The position numbers and the translations under genes are program-made. Below, piece after piece: positions 46,077 to 54,480 of a DNA stretch of 64,000 nucleotides. Source of the stretch: Stappia albiluteola. Lineage in GTDB: Bacteria; Pseudomonadota; Alphaproteobacteria; Rhizobiales; Stappiaceae. The notes below the pieces were generated by a model that made no database searches, was not told the DNA's origin, and saw nothing but the letters and a program-made list of their open reading frames with translations. The DNA lies in the NCBI RefSeq assembly GCF_014050225.1, contig NZ_JACFXV010000048.1, positions 7,501 to 71,500 of the forward strand, read 5' to 3'. Position 1 is the first letter of the stretch, and each line of letters begins with the position of its first letter.

Positions 46077-47523
46077 CGCGATCCGCGGCAAGTTCGCCGT
46101 GATTGTAATTTCACTGCTCTGGTTGAACACCACGATCATGGGCGTCATCGCCGCAACCCATGCCAGCCGCGTGGGACTGCCGGTCCTCGCGCTCGGATTG
46201 CTTTCGACGGCCGGATCGACCGCCCTGTGGCTGATGCAGCGAACGTCCTGGCTCACGCGCCAGGTGACGTCGGTCGTGGCAATCGGGCATGTGATGCTTC
46301 TTGTACTGGCCTTCTCCAACAGTCCGTACCAGATCGACGTTCACATGTATTTCTTCGCCACGCTGGCCATCGTGGCCGGCTGGCTGGACTGGCGGGCCGT
46401 GCTGGCGGCGGCCCTTGCGACGATTTTCCATCATCTGGGGCTTAATTTCCTCTACGCCTCGGCGGTGTTCCCCAACGGCGCGAACTTCGCCCGCGTCATG
46501 CTGCACGCGACGATCGTCATCATTGAAACCGGGACGCTGATCTGGATGGTGGAGACATTGCGCACGGCCATGCTGAGGGCCGAGACGGAGCGCCACGAGG
46601 CCGACGCCGCGCGGCAGCAAGCCGAGCAGTCGCAAAACCGGATCGCCAGCCTGACCCAGGAAGCGGAAGCCGACCGCCGCAAGACGATTTGCGAAATCTC
46701 CAACTCCTTCGAGGCCAAGGTCGCTTCGGTGACGGAGCAGATAGCGCCGGCGGTGGCAGGCCTGCAATCGGCGGCAGAGACGATGCTGGGAACGGCAACC
46801 GGCACCGGCGCCCGCTTCGAGGACGTGGTTACGACAAGCGGCAAGGCACGGTCCAACATTCAGGCTATCGCCAGTGCGGCGGATGGGCTGCGGCAATCGA
46901 TCGCGACCATCCGCGAACAGGCATCGAGGTCGCAAAACGAAGCCGAATCCGCCTCGCAGAAAGCCGGCGACGCCGCAAGGACCGTGTCGGAAATGGTTGC
47001 CGGCGCCGAAACGATCAGCCAGGTCGTCGACCTGATCCGCTCGATCGCCGAAAAGACCAACCTGCTGGCCCTCAACGCCACCATCGAGTCCGCGCGCGCC
47101 GGGGAAGCGGGCAAGGGCTTTGCCGTGGTCGCCCAGGAAGTGAAGCAACTCGCCACCCAGACGGCGACGGCGACCGAGGAGATTTCCGCCCAGATCGCCT
47201 CGATCCAGCAGGTCTCCGCCACCGCGCAGGGCTCGATGAACTCGGTTGTCGAGACGATCGAGGCATCGATGCAGATCCTCGTCAGCCTCGGCCAGAGCAT
47301 CGAGGAACAGCTCCACGCCACGTCGGAGATCTCTCACACGGTGTCGAGGACTGTTGAGGAGACGCTGAACCTCGACGGCTCTGTCGGCGCGATCCACGGC
47401 GAGATCAACGACACTGCAACGCAATCGAGAACCGTGATCTCCGCCGCAAGCTCCCTATCCGAACACACGGCGCAGCTGCAAACGGAAATGGCGGAGTTCA
47501 TACGCATGGTACGCCAGGCCTGA
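46063..47523 (+). CDS. Methyl-accepting chemotaxis protein with multi-TM sensor
   Basis: 486 residues. The N-terminal 170 residues form about six membrane helices with several His ([39 protein letters not shown]). No HAMP domain is evident; a short coiled region leads to the signalling domain, whose tip reads [20 protein letters not shown] then [19 protein letters not shown]. Start 46063 follows AGGAAGG. It should control chemotaxis or another Che pathway; the ligand may be sensed in the membrane. Confidence 0.93.
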   Translation: MLGIDAIRGKFAVIVISLLWLNTTIMGVIAATHASRVGLPVLALGLLSTAGSTALWLMQRTSWLTRQVTSVVAIGHVMLLVLAFSNSPYQIDVHMYFFATLAIVAGWLDWRAVLAAALATIFHHLGLNFLYASAVFPNGANFARVMLHATIVIIETGTLIWMVETLRTAMLRAETERHEADAARQQAEQSQNRIASLTQEAEADRRKTICEISNSFEAKVASVTEQIAPAVAGLQSAAETMLGTATGTGARFEDVVTTSGKARSNIQAIASAADGLRQSIATIREQASRSQNEAESASQKAGDAARTVSEMVAGAETISQVVDLIRSIAEKTNLLALNATIESARAGEAGKGFAVVAQEVKQLATQTATATEEISAQIASIQQVSATAQGSMNSVVETIEASMQILVSLGQSIEEQLHATSEISHTVSRTVEETLNLDGSVGAIHGEINDTATQSRTVISAASSLSEHTAQLQTEMAEFIRMVRQA

Positions 47524-47548
47524 TCCGCGCCCGCCACCCCGAAATCGG

Positions 47549-47585
47549 AAGGCCCGCTTCCCGCCGGAAGCGGGCCTTTTGTTTT
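47549..47585 (+). terminator. Rho-independent terminator after chemoreceptor gene
   Basis: AAGGCCCGCTTC and GAAGCGGGCCTT form a perfect 12-bp stem with a 6-nt loop, then TTTTGTTTT. It starts 25 bp after the stop codon. Confidence 0.93.
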
Positions 47586-48206
47586 AAGCGTCCGGACCCC
47601 GGGGCGGCAAAGGGCGGCGGCGCTTCACGCACAAGCCATCGCACTGCAACGGGTCTTGCACCCTGTGCGGAAGCCCTTGCGCTGCCGGACAATCTGGTAA
47701 GGCGCACGGACAGGCCCTCGGCAAGAACAACCAAAAATCTATATTGGAATTTTTAATAATCCAAAGATTGCAACGGCAAAACATCCTTTTTGCTCACGAC
47801 AGAATATTTACCCTTACGCAATTCCATTCCTATTTTCATTGCTTTGAAATAACTTATTAGTTGACTTGTTTTATTTAAAATATGCGACGTATTCCTACGT
47901 ATTCTTGTGATTAGCATTAAATTAACAAAACAAGAGGTATTGATAATCCATGACTACCATTGGCGTCCCACGCCGGCCTTCGCAAAATGCAGGCTGCGGA
48001 AGGTTGGCGGGACGCGAGGTACCGAAAGAATGGACCGCACCGGTTTCCGGCAAGGAAAGCTGTGCTGCGGCAAGAACCAGGAGTTCGACGGTTTCGGAAT
48101 GCGATAACCGGCGTGATGCGCCGAATTTCCTTCCGGTCTGTCACGACAGTGTGTGCGTTGCCTGAGCGTGGGGCTGCTCAAGCAGAGTGTGAAGTGAGAC
48201 GAGAGC
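47586..48206 (+). promoter_or_regulatory. Long AT-rich promoter and structured leader of RpfG-like gene
   Basis: 620 bp before the response-regulator gene. 47740-47950 is AT-rich and holds a motif beginning TTGACTTGTT at 47861 and ending in TTATTTAAAAT at 47881, nearly matching that before rpfF. Downstream, GCGTCCC (47963-47969) pairs with GGGACGC (48009-48015) as the base of a long imperfect hairpin. Small frames here (for example from 47950) lack protein-like features. GAGACGAGAG precedes the ATG. Confidence 0.5.
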
Positions 48207-50393
48207 ATGTCCGTAATCGCGGTTGTCGACGACCGGATTATCAATCGCAACTTCTTTTCCCGGCTTGCCCGCTGGGCGGAGGATGGGGTGGAGACGCGCA
48301 GCTTCTCCAATCCGTTCGACGCGCTTGAGCATTTCAGAAGTGAAACTCCGGACCTACTGATCACCGACTATCGCATGCCGCAAATGGACGGCGCGGAGTT
48401 TACCCGCCGCTTCCGCGACCTGCCGGGCTGCGCCGATATTCCGGTCATGGTGATCACGGCCTTTTCCGACCGCCGCTTCCGCATGCGCGCCCTGGAAGCC
48501 GGCGCCACCGACTTCCTGCAAAGTCCGGTCGACCACAGCGAATTCCAGACGCGGGCCCGCAATCTTCTCGCGCTGCGCAAGCGTCAGCTCGCAGTCAAGA
48601 GCCGGGCGAATGTGCTCGAACAGGAACTGCAGAACGCAGAGCGGCTCCGGGACGAGGCCCTTCGCGATTCCCGCGAGCGTCTGCTTCAGGTCATCGATAC
48701 CGTGCCGGTGATGATCAGCGCCGTCGACCGCGCCGGGCGATGCGTGTTCGTCAACGCCTATCACGCGGCGTTCCTGGGCAAGGATGCGGCGGAACTGACG
48801 GGACTTCCCCTCTATCAGGCCATGTATCTGCCCGAAATGGCGGACAAGGCCCGGGTCCTCGATATGCGCGTCTTTGACAGCGGCGAGCCGCTCGCGCCCT
48901 ATGAGGAGGAGATCGGCGACGGTGACGGCAACGTCAGGATTTTCCTGACCCGGAAAGTGCCGCTGAAAGACAATAGCGGCGAAGTCGTCAACGTCATCTC
49001 GACGTCGCTCGACATCACCGAAAACAAGCGCGCGGAGGCGCATCTCTACCATATCGCCCATCACGACGCGCTGACTTCCCTGCCGAACCGCACCTTGCTT
49101 GCCGAACGCCTCGACGAGGAAATCGGCCGCAACCTCGGCTCGGGAGAGGAATTCGCCCTGCATTTCCTAGATCTCGACCGCTTCAAGGGGATCAACGACG
49201 CGCTGGGTCATACGGCCGGCGACCGATTGCTGGAATTTGTCGCCGACAGGCTGAAGGGCTGCGTAAGGGACAAGGATATCGTCGCGCGCCTTGGCGGCGA
49301 CGAGTTCGCCGTGCTGCAGGTCGGAATCGCGGGAACCGAAGATGCCCTGACGCTTGCCCGGCGCATCATCGAGGAACTGGATGACCCGTTCTATATCAAC
49401 GGGCAGGAAGTGAAGATCGGTGCCAGCATCGGCATCACCACCTATCCGGCAGACGGCACGTCCTCGGAAGCCCTGCTGCGCAATGCCGACCTCGCCATGT
49501 ACCGCGCCAAGGCCGAAGGCGGCGGGCTCTATTCCTCCTTCGCCGAAGGCATGGACCAGAATGCCCGCCAGGCGATCGCGCTTGAAGCCGATCTGCGCCG
49601 CGCGCTCGGACGCGGCGAACTGGAGCTGCACTACCAGCCGCAGATCCGGCTGAGCGACTGCAAGGTCGTCGGCGTCGAGGCCTTGCTGCGCTGGCGCCAT
49701 CCCGAGCGCGGGCTGGTTGCTCCGGCTGAATTCTTGCCGCTCGCCGAAGAAAGCGGCATGATCTACGACATTGGGGAATGGGTGCTGAACGAGGCCTGCC
49801 AGGAAGCGATGCGCTGGACCGAGCGCGGGCTGGGGGACCTTCGTATTGCCGTCAATATCTCGCCGACTCAATTCCGCAAGCAAAGTGTTGCATCGCTTGC
49901 GGCATCGGCTCTCGCAAGTTCCAGGCTCAGCGCCGAGCGGCTCGAGATCGAAATTACGGAAAACGTCCTGATGCAAGGGGCAGAGCGCGTCCTGAAAGAT
50001 ATGAGAGATCTGCACCGGCAAGGCGTACAGGTGGCCATCGACGATTTCGGGACGGGCTATTCGTCGCTGGCCTATCTGAAGAACTTCAAGGTCGATCGCC
50101 TCAAGATTGACCGTTGCTTCGTGAGGACAATGGAAACCGACCCCCGCGACGCCGCGATCGTCAATGCGGTCGTCGGGCTCGGCAAGAGCCTGGACCTTCA
50201 TGTGCTGGCCGAAGGCGTCGAAAGGGAGCAGCAGGTCAAGATGCTGAAGGCTGCCGGCTGCGACGAAGCGCAGGGCTACCTGTTCGGCAAGCCGATGACG
50301 GGAGACGCCTTTCTGGCTTTCGCCAAGCCGGACTGCGAGGCAAGCGAACCTGTCGGAAAAGGTCGCGCGGCGGTTCCGGGGGCTGGCGATTGA
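48207..50393 (+). CDS. RpfG-like receiver with PAS-GGDEF-EAL output
   Basis: 728 residues: receiver (1-120, phospho-Asp54 in LLITDYRMPQMDG; ATDFLQSPVDHSEF), helical linker, PAS (about 155-275), GGDEF (about 285-450; RLGGDEFAVL active motif preceded by the RDKD inhibitory site) and EAL (about 460-700; GVEALLRWRHPERG, ENVLMQGAERVL, DDFGTGYSSLAYLK). Both c-di-GMP synthase and phosphodiesterase motifs look intact. The receiver and its linker resemble RpfG, the partner of RpfC, but RpfG's HD-GYP domain is replaced. It is followed 53 bp later by the RpfC-like kinase. I infer that kinase and regulator form a two-component pair. Confidence 0.92.
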   Translation: MSVIAVVDDRIINRNFFSRLARWAEDGVETRSFSNPFDALEHFRSETPDLLITDYRMPQMDGAEFTRRFRDLPGCADIPVMVITAFSDRRFRMRALEAGATDFLQSPVDHSEFQTRARNLLALRKRQLAVKSRANVLEQELQNAERLRDEALRDSRERLLQVIDTVPVMISAVDRAGRCVFVNAYHAAFLGKDAAELTGLPLYQAMYLPEMADKARVLDMRVFDSGEPLAPYEEEIGDGDGNVRIFLTRKVPLKDNSGEVVNVISTSLDITENKRAEAHLYHIAHHDALTSLPNRTLLAERLDEEIGRNLGSGEEFALHFLDLDRFKGINDALGHTAGDRLLEFVADRLKGCVRDKDIVARLGGDEFAVLQVGIAGTEDALTLARRIIEELDDPFYINGQEVKIGASIGITTYPADGTSSEALLRNADLAMYRAKAEGGGLYSSFAEGMDQNARQAIALEADLRRALGRGELELHYQPQIRLSDCKVVGVEALLRWRHPERGLVAPAEFLPLAEESGMIYDIGEWVLNEACQEAMRWTERGLGDLRIAVNISPTQFRKQSVASLAASALASSRLSAERLEIEITENVLMQGAERVLKDMRDLHRQGVQVAIDDFGTGYSSLAYLKNFKVDRLKIDRCFVRTMETDPRDAAIVNAVVGLGKSLDLHVLAEGVEREQQVKMLKAAGCDEAQGYLFGKPMTGDAFLAFAKPDCEASEPVGKGRAAVPGAGD

Positions 50394-50446
50394 GATGACG
50401 CACGCGACTTGCCCGACCGCTGCAAGGCCTGACACCGGAGGGGCCC

Positions 50447-53035
50447 ATGACCTGGGCTAACAAGGACGAGCCCCGCACCTTTTCGCAGCGCCTGATCGCC
50501 GCTGTGAGGCGTTTTCGCGCTTTGTCGCAAGGCGAAGGCGAGATGGCGCTCAACCGCATCGTCATCAGCAGCCTGATCCTCGCCTATTTCCTGATCTTCT
50601 TCGACTATCACGAGGTCGAACGGCCGCTGCTCCAGGTCGGTCTCTTCTTCGCCTGCACCATCGGCCTTGCCGCGCATCTGATGTGGAGGCCCGCCCGCCA
50701 CCACCCGCGCCGGGCCATCGCCATCCTTTGCGACCTCGGCGTCCTGACGATCGGGCTGTATGACGGCGGCGAGACGACGGCCGTCCTCTTTCCGATCTAT
50801 CTTTGGGTGATTTTCGGCAACGGCTTCCGCTTCGGCTCCCGTTATCTGGTACTGGCCGCGGCTTTCTCGATCATCGGCTTCGCGGCGGTGCTGACGACGC
50901 CCTTCTGGATGTCTCATGTCAGCCTGAGCATCGGCCTGCTGATCAGCCTGGTGATCCTGCCGCTCTATGCCAGCAAGCTCATCCGCGACCTTTCGGCCGC
51001 CAAGGCGAAGGCCGAGGAGGCCAGCCGCGCCAAGAGCCTGTTCCTAGCCGGCGTGAGCCACGAACTCCGCACGCCGCTCAATGCCATCATCGGCATGGGC
51101 GAATTGCTGCAGGAAAGCGATCTGGACACCGAACAGCGCGACATGACGCGCACGATCAAGAGTTCGGCCCGTTCGCTGTTGAGCCTGATCGACGGCATCC
51201 TCGAATTCTCGCGCATCGAGTCCAATTCCGTCACCGTGTCGGAGGACCCCTTCGATCTGCATGCGATGCTGGGCGAAGTGCGCAGTATCGTGGCGGGCCA
51301 GGCGCGGTCCAAGGGCCTGCGGTTCTCCATTCACGTGACGCCGGAAACGCCCTACGCGCTGGTCGGCGACACGCGCCACCTACAGGAGATCCTGATCAAC
51401 CTCACCGGAAACGCGGTGAAATTCACCAATTCGGGCGGCGTCACCATCAGCGTCGGGGTGGTGCGGTCCAACTCCGGTTCCGCGCGTCTCCGCTTCGAGG
51501 TGGAGGATACCGGCATCGGCATTCGCCCGGATGCGCAAGCCCGGATCTTCGAGCGCTTCACGCAGGCCGACGAGACGATCATCGATCGCTTTGGCGGCAC
51601 GGGGCTCGGCCTTGCCATCGTCAAGCAGCTCGTCCTGGCGCTTGGCGGCGAGATCGGCGTCACGAGCGAGGAGAATGTCGGCAGCATCTTCTGGTTCGAA
51701 ATCGATTTCGCGCGCGACCTGGATGCAAGCGCGCCGCAGCTCACCCTGGACAGCGGGCGGCTGATCGTCCTGTCGAAGAACCCTGTCATGCTCGACCAGG
51801 TGATGGCGCACCTGATGGAGCAGGACATCAAGGTGGAACGTGCAGCCGACGTCCGCGAGGTTGCGACGCATTTGCGCAAGACCAGCCTGTCGGGCTCCCG
51901 CCGTGCGGTCGTCTTCGTCGATCAGGACGTCGCGGCCGGCAAGCCGGATGTGCTTGCCCATGCTCTGCAAAATCCGGGGCAGACGATTATCCCGACGCTT
52001 GTTCTCCTGTCGCGGAACGCGGAAGACCTGGAGGATTCGAGCGAGATCCGCAGGCTCTACAGCGCGGTTCTCTCGCCCGATGCGGAGACCGATCATTACA
52101 TCGCGGCGCTGCGCGCGGCCGGCGCGACGGACCTCGCGGTCGAACGCGACGAGGAACGCCTGTCGACCTTCGTGCCGAGCGGCCGGAGCCTGCGCGTACT
52201 CGTCGCCGAGGACAATCGCACCAATCAGCGTGTCATCGCCAAGATCCTGGAACGCGGCGGCCACGAGTGCCATATCGTCGACGATGGCGAGCAGGCGCTC
52301 GATGCCCTCGCCGACGGCGGCTTCGACATAGCCATCATGGACGTGAACATGCCCGTCATGAACGGGCTGGACGCGATGAAGCTCTACCGCTTCTCCACGA
52401 CAGGCGACCAGAAACGGTTGCCGATCGTCGCGCTGACCGCCGACGCCACGCCGGAAGCGGCCAAACGCTGCATGGAGGCGGGCGCCGATGCCTGCGTCAC
52501 CAAGCCGATCGAACCTGCGCGCCTGCTGAAGATCCTCGACACCGTTCACGGTGCCGGCGCGGCCGGCAACACCGCGCAGGAAACCGTCAGGCAGGTCACC
52601 CATATCGCCAGCCACCCGCGGTTCAAGGCCGAGGCCCGCTCGACCGCTGTCGACATGGAAACCCTGGCCGAGCTGGAACGCCTTGGCGGGACGGAGTTCG
52701 TCGCATCGCTCGTTGGCGATTTCCTGACCGATGCGACCGACATTCTGAACGAACTGACGCACGCCGTGGAGAATGCCGACACGGCTCGCTTCCGCGAGCA
52801 TGCGCATGCGCTCCGCTCTGCCGCCGCCAATATCGGCGCCCGCGAGATCTTCAAGCTCTGCTCGTCGTGGCAATCGATCGGCGGCCGGGAAATGCTTACC
52901 CATGGCCAGCGCCATATCGATACGCTTTCGCTGGAACTCGACCGGGCTCGCTCGGCTCTCAGCGGCTATGTCAGCCGCCAGGCTGCCAACGGCGCTTCCA
53001 GCGGCCGCAACGAGGAAGGCGGCCACGGCCACTGA
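50447..53035 (+). CDS. rpfC: RpfC-type hybrid sensor histidine kinase
   Basis: 862 residues: five-helix membrane input (about 35-180), HisKA with His205 (GVSHELRTPLNAIIGMGELL), HATPase (NLTGNAVKFTN, DTGIGI, FGGTGLGLAIVKQ), a partial receiver-like stretch (about 445-570), receiver with Asp632 (IAIMDVNMPVMNG, KPIEPARL) and C-terminal HPt (HAHALRSAAANIG, His787). The input helices, including YLWVIFGNGFRFGSRYLVLA and PLYASKLIRDL, match RpfC of Xanthomonas in layout and sequence. RpfC senses DSF and binds RpfF. GGAGGGG precedes the ATG. The family assignment rests on recognition by eye, not on a search. Confidence 0.88.
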   Translation: MTWANKDEPRTFSQRLIAAVRRFRALSQGEGEMALNRIVISSLILAYFLIFFDYHEVERPLLQVGLFFACTIGLAAHLMWRPARHHPRRAIAILCDLGVLTIGLYDGGETTAVLFPIYLWVIFGNGFRFGSRYLVLAAAFSIIGFAAVLTTPFWMSHVSLSIGLLISLVILPLYASKLIRDLSAAKAKAEEASRAKSLFLAGVSHELRTPLNAIIGMGELLQESDLDTEQRDMTRTIKSSARSLLSLIDGILEFSRIESNSVTVSEDPFDLHAMLGEVRSIVAGQARSKGLRFSIHVTPETPYALVGDTRHLQEILINLTGNAVKFTNSGGVTISVGVVRSNSGSARLRFEVEDTGIGIRPDAQARIFERFTQADETIIDRFGGTGLGLAIVKQLVLALGGEIGVTSEENVGSIFWFEIDFARDLDASAPQLTLDSGRLIVLSKNPVMLDQVMAHLMEQDIKVERAADVREVATHLRKTSLSGSRRAVVFVDQDVAAGKPDVLAHALQNPGQTIIPTLVLLSRNAEDLEDSSEIRRLYSAVLSPDAETDHYIAALRAAGATDLAVERDEERLSTFVPSGRSLRVLVAEDNRTNQRVIAKILERGGHECHIVDDGEQALDALADGGFDIAIMDVNMPVMNGLDAMKLYRFSTTGDQKRLPIVALTADATPEAAKRCMEAGADACVTKPIEPARLLKILDTVHGAGAAGNTAQETVRQVTHIASHPRFKAEARSTAVDMETLAELERLGGTEFVASLVGDFLTDATDILNELTHAVENADTARFREHAHALRSAAANIGAREIFKLCSSWQSIGGREMLTHGQRHIDTLSLELDRARSALSGYVSRQAANGASSGRNEEGGHGH

Positions 53036-53056
53036 GCCCCTCGGGCGGGCCGGGGA

Positions 53057-53983
53057 TCAGCGTTTGCGGGCAAGCACCAGATGCCCGTCGATGGCCTCGC
53101 CTTCGTCGTAGCGCACCACGATCGGCGACATTTCGAGGCAATCGAAACCGTTCTCGTCGAGAAGCCGACGGATATAGCGCTCCGCATGCGCGAAACGTTG
53201 CCTGGGGCCCACCATGTAATCCCGGCCGGCAAGCGTTTCGTCGGCGAGCGTCTCCGTGGAAAAGGCGAGAAATCCGCCTGAAACCGTCTTCGCGGAAAGT
53301 CCCGTGAACAGGCCCTCCAGCGCGCCCGCATAGGGCAGCACATCCGTCGCGACGATCAGGTCGAACGACGCTTCCTCCGTCTCGGCAAGAAAGCGTTCTC
53401 CTTCCGCGACGTAGAGGCTGTCATAGACTTCCTTTTCATGCGCCATCTCAATCATGTTCTCGGAGATGTCGACGCCGACGAGTTCGTCCGCCTCCTCGCA
53501 CAGGACGTCGCCCGAAAGGCCGGTGCCGCAGCCGAGATCGAGGAGCCGCGCGAAGGGGCCGGCGCCGTGGCGCGCCAGAAGATCCGGGATCATCATCGGC
53601 ACGCAATAGCCGAGCTGGTCGACGAGGATCGTCTCGAACACCTCGGCATGCTGGTCGAAGAGCGCCGCTACATAGGCGTCCGGCGCCTTCGCCGGTGCCT
53701 CGCCGAGACCAAGGCTTGCCAGGCGCACCGAAGCCCCGCCGCGGTCCTCCGGGTCGAGCCGCAACACTTCGCGGTAGGCGGCCGCAGCGCCTTCCCTGTC
53801 GCCTGCCTTTTCCAGATCGAGGCCGCGGTTATAGGCCTCCGCTAGAGCGCTTTCCACGAAAGCGGGATCGCTTTCGTGACAAGAAATCGCTCCAGGATCA
53901 ATGTCTTGAGCATATCCTTGTCGCCAAATCCGAATCGGATTTGGCGAGATATGCTCTATGGCGTCTTCGTCGACTTCGGTCAT
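53057..53983 (-). CDS. TPR-containing methyltransferase with in-frame repeat insertion
   Basis: 308 residues. N-terminal TPR-like helices (AYNRGLDLEKAGDREGAAA, YREVLRLDPED) precede a SAM domain: FARLLDLGCGTGLSGDVL (motif I), LVGVDISENMI and FDLIVATDVLPYAGAL. The start at 53983 is used because an earlier ATG at 54040 lies inside repeat copy 2. Residues 10-47 are encoded by the palindromic repeat at 53843-53958, inserted in frame at a TA. Without it the N-terminus would read DEDAIAEAYNRG. The gene is convergent with rpfC. The methyl acceptor is unknown. Confidence 0.85.
   Translation of the reverse strand: MTEVDEDAIEHISPNPIRIWRQGYAQDIDPGAISCHESDPAFVESALAEAYNRGLDLEKAGDREGAAAAYREVLRLDPEDRGGASVRLASLGLGEAPAKAPDAYVAALFDQHAEVFETILVDQLGYCVPMMIPDLLARHGAGPFARLLDLGCGTGLSGDVLCEEADELVGVDISENMIEMAHEKEVYDSLYVAEGERFLAETEEASFDLIVATDVLPYAGALEGLFTGLSAKTVSGGFLAFSTETLADETLAGRDYMVGPRQRFAHAERYIRRLLDENGFDCLEMSPIVVRYDEGEAIDGHLVLARKR
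53843..53958. repeat. Palindromic repeat, copy 1 (inside coding sequence)
   Basis: 116 bp beginning TAGAGC and ending GCTCTA, with internal palindromes (GAGCATATC/GATATGCTC and GCCAAATCCG/CGGATTTGGC forming one hairpin). The flanking TA suggests a TA duplication, giving 114 inserted bp, exactly 38 codons. Copy 2 lies 63 bp further on. Confidence 0.85.
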
Positions 53984-54021
53984 CTGCGGCTTTCGGCTTC
54001 CGTGTTGCAGAGCGCAGAACC

Positions 54022-54116
54022 TGGAGCGCTTTCGTGACAAGAAGTCGCTCCAGGATCAATGCTTTGAGCATATCCTTGTCGCCAAGTCGGATTCAGATTT
54101 GGCGGGATATGCTCTA
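54022..54116. repeat. Palindromic repeat, copy 2
   Basis: 95 bp, the same element as copy 1 less 21 bp near its left end. Over the shared last 89 bp the two copies differ at 8 positions. The hairpin arms GAGCATATCC and GGATATGCTC are kept. Its final TA is also the left end of the MITE. Confidence 0.85.
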
Positions 54117-54382
54117 GGGTCAGGACTCATTAATTTGACTGGAATGGCGTTCGAGATGACGAGAGATGGAAGGAAAAGCTCGAAGAGCGGGGTTATTCCC
54201 CCGGTCGAGGGCTTTGACGCGACAGGTCGAAGTCGGCTCGATCGTCCTTTGGATCGGGCGGATCCGCACGGACTACTTTGTCGCAAACCCTTGCAAGGCT
54301 TCAGCCTTCCTGTGGGCTTGCTCCTCGTATCCGCACAAATCCGCTCCGACCATTTCAGCCAAATGAATGGGTCCTGACCCTA
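54115..54382. mobile_element. TA-flanked MITE (IS630-type candidate)
   Basis: 268 bp with 17-bp terminal inverted repeats, TAGGGTCAGGACTCATT and AATGGGTCCTGACCCTA, 16 of 17 matching. The ends carry TA, the target of IS630/mariner-like transposases. No transposase frame is present inside, so it is a non-autonomous element that would need a transposase elsewhere. Confidence 0.8.
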
Positions 54383-54412
54383 GTTGAAAGCCCACGGGAT
54401 TGAAAGACCAGC

Positions 54413-54479
54413 GGTCCGATTCCGACATTTGCCTCCCTTGGCAGCTGCCGCCTGAGCGGATGTCGGAATCAAAAGGACC
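54413..54479. repeat. Long inverted repeat next to glpD end
   Basis: GATTCCGACAT (54418-54428) and ATGTCGGAATC (54460-54470) are perfect complements; GGTCC (54413-54417) and GGACC (54475-54479) extend the pattern. There is no T-run, so it may be a remnant of another element or an mRNA end structure for glpD. Confidence 0.5.
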
Positions 54480-54480
54480 A

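Noticed and set aside
47950-48165. 71-codon frame in the leader of the response regulator gene
   Set aside because: No good ribosome site, Cys/Arg-rich composition unlike a folded protein, and it overlaps the long hairpin.
53984-54040. Earlier ATG for the methyltransferase at 54040
   Set aside because: It lies inside repeat copy 2 and has no ribosome site; 53983 gives a protein starting MTEVDEDA directly before the insert.
54413-54479. Intrinsic terminator for glpD
   Set aside because: The arms are perfect, but the spacer is long and no T-run follows in the glpD direction; kept only as an inverted repeat.
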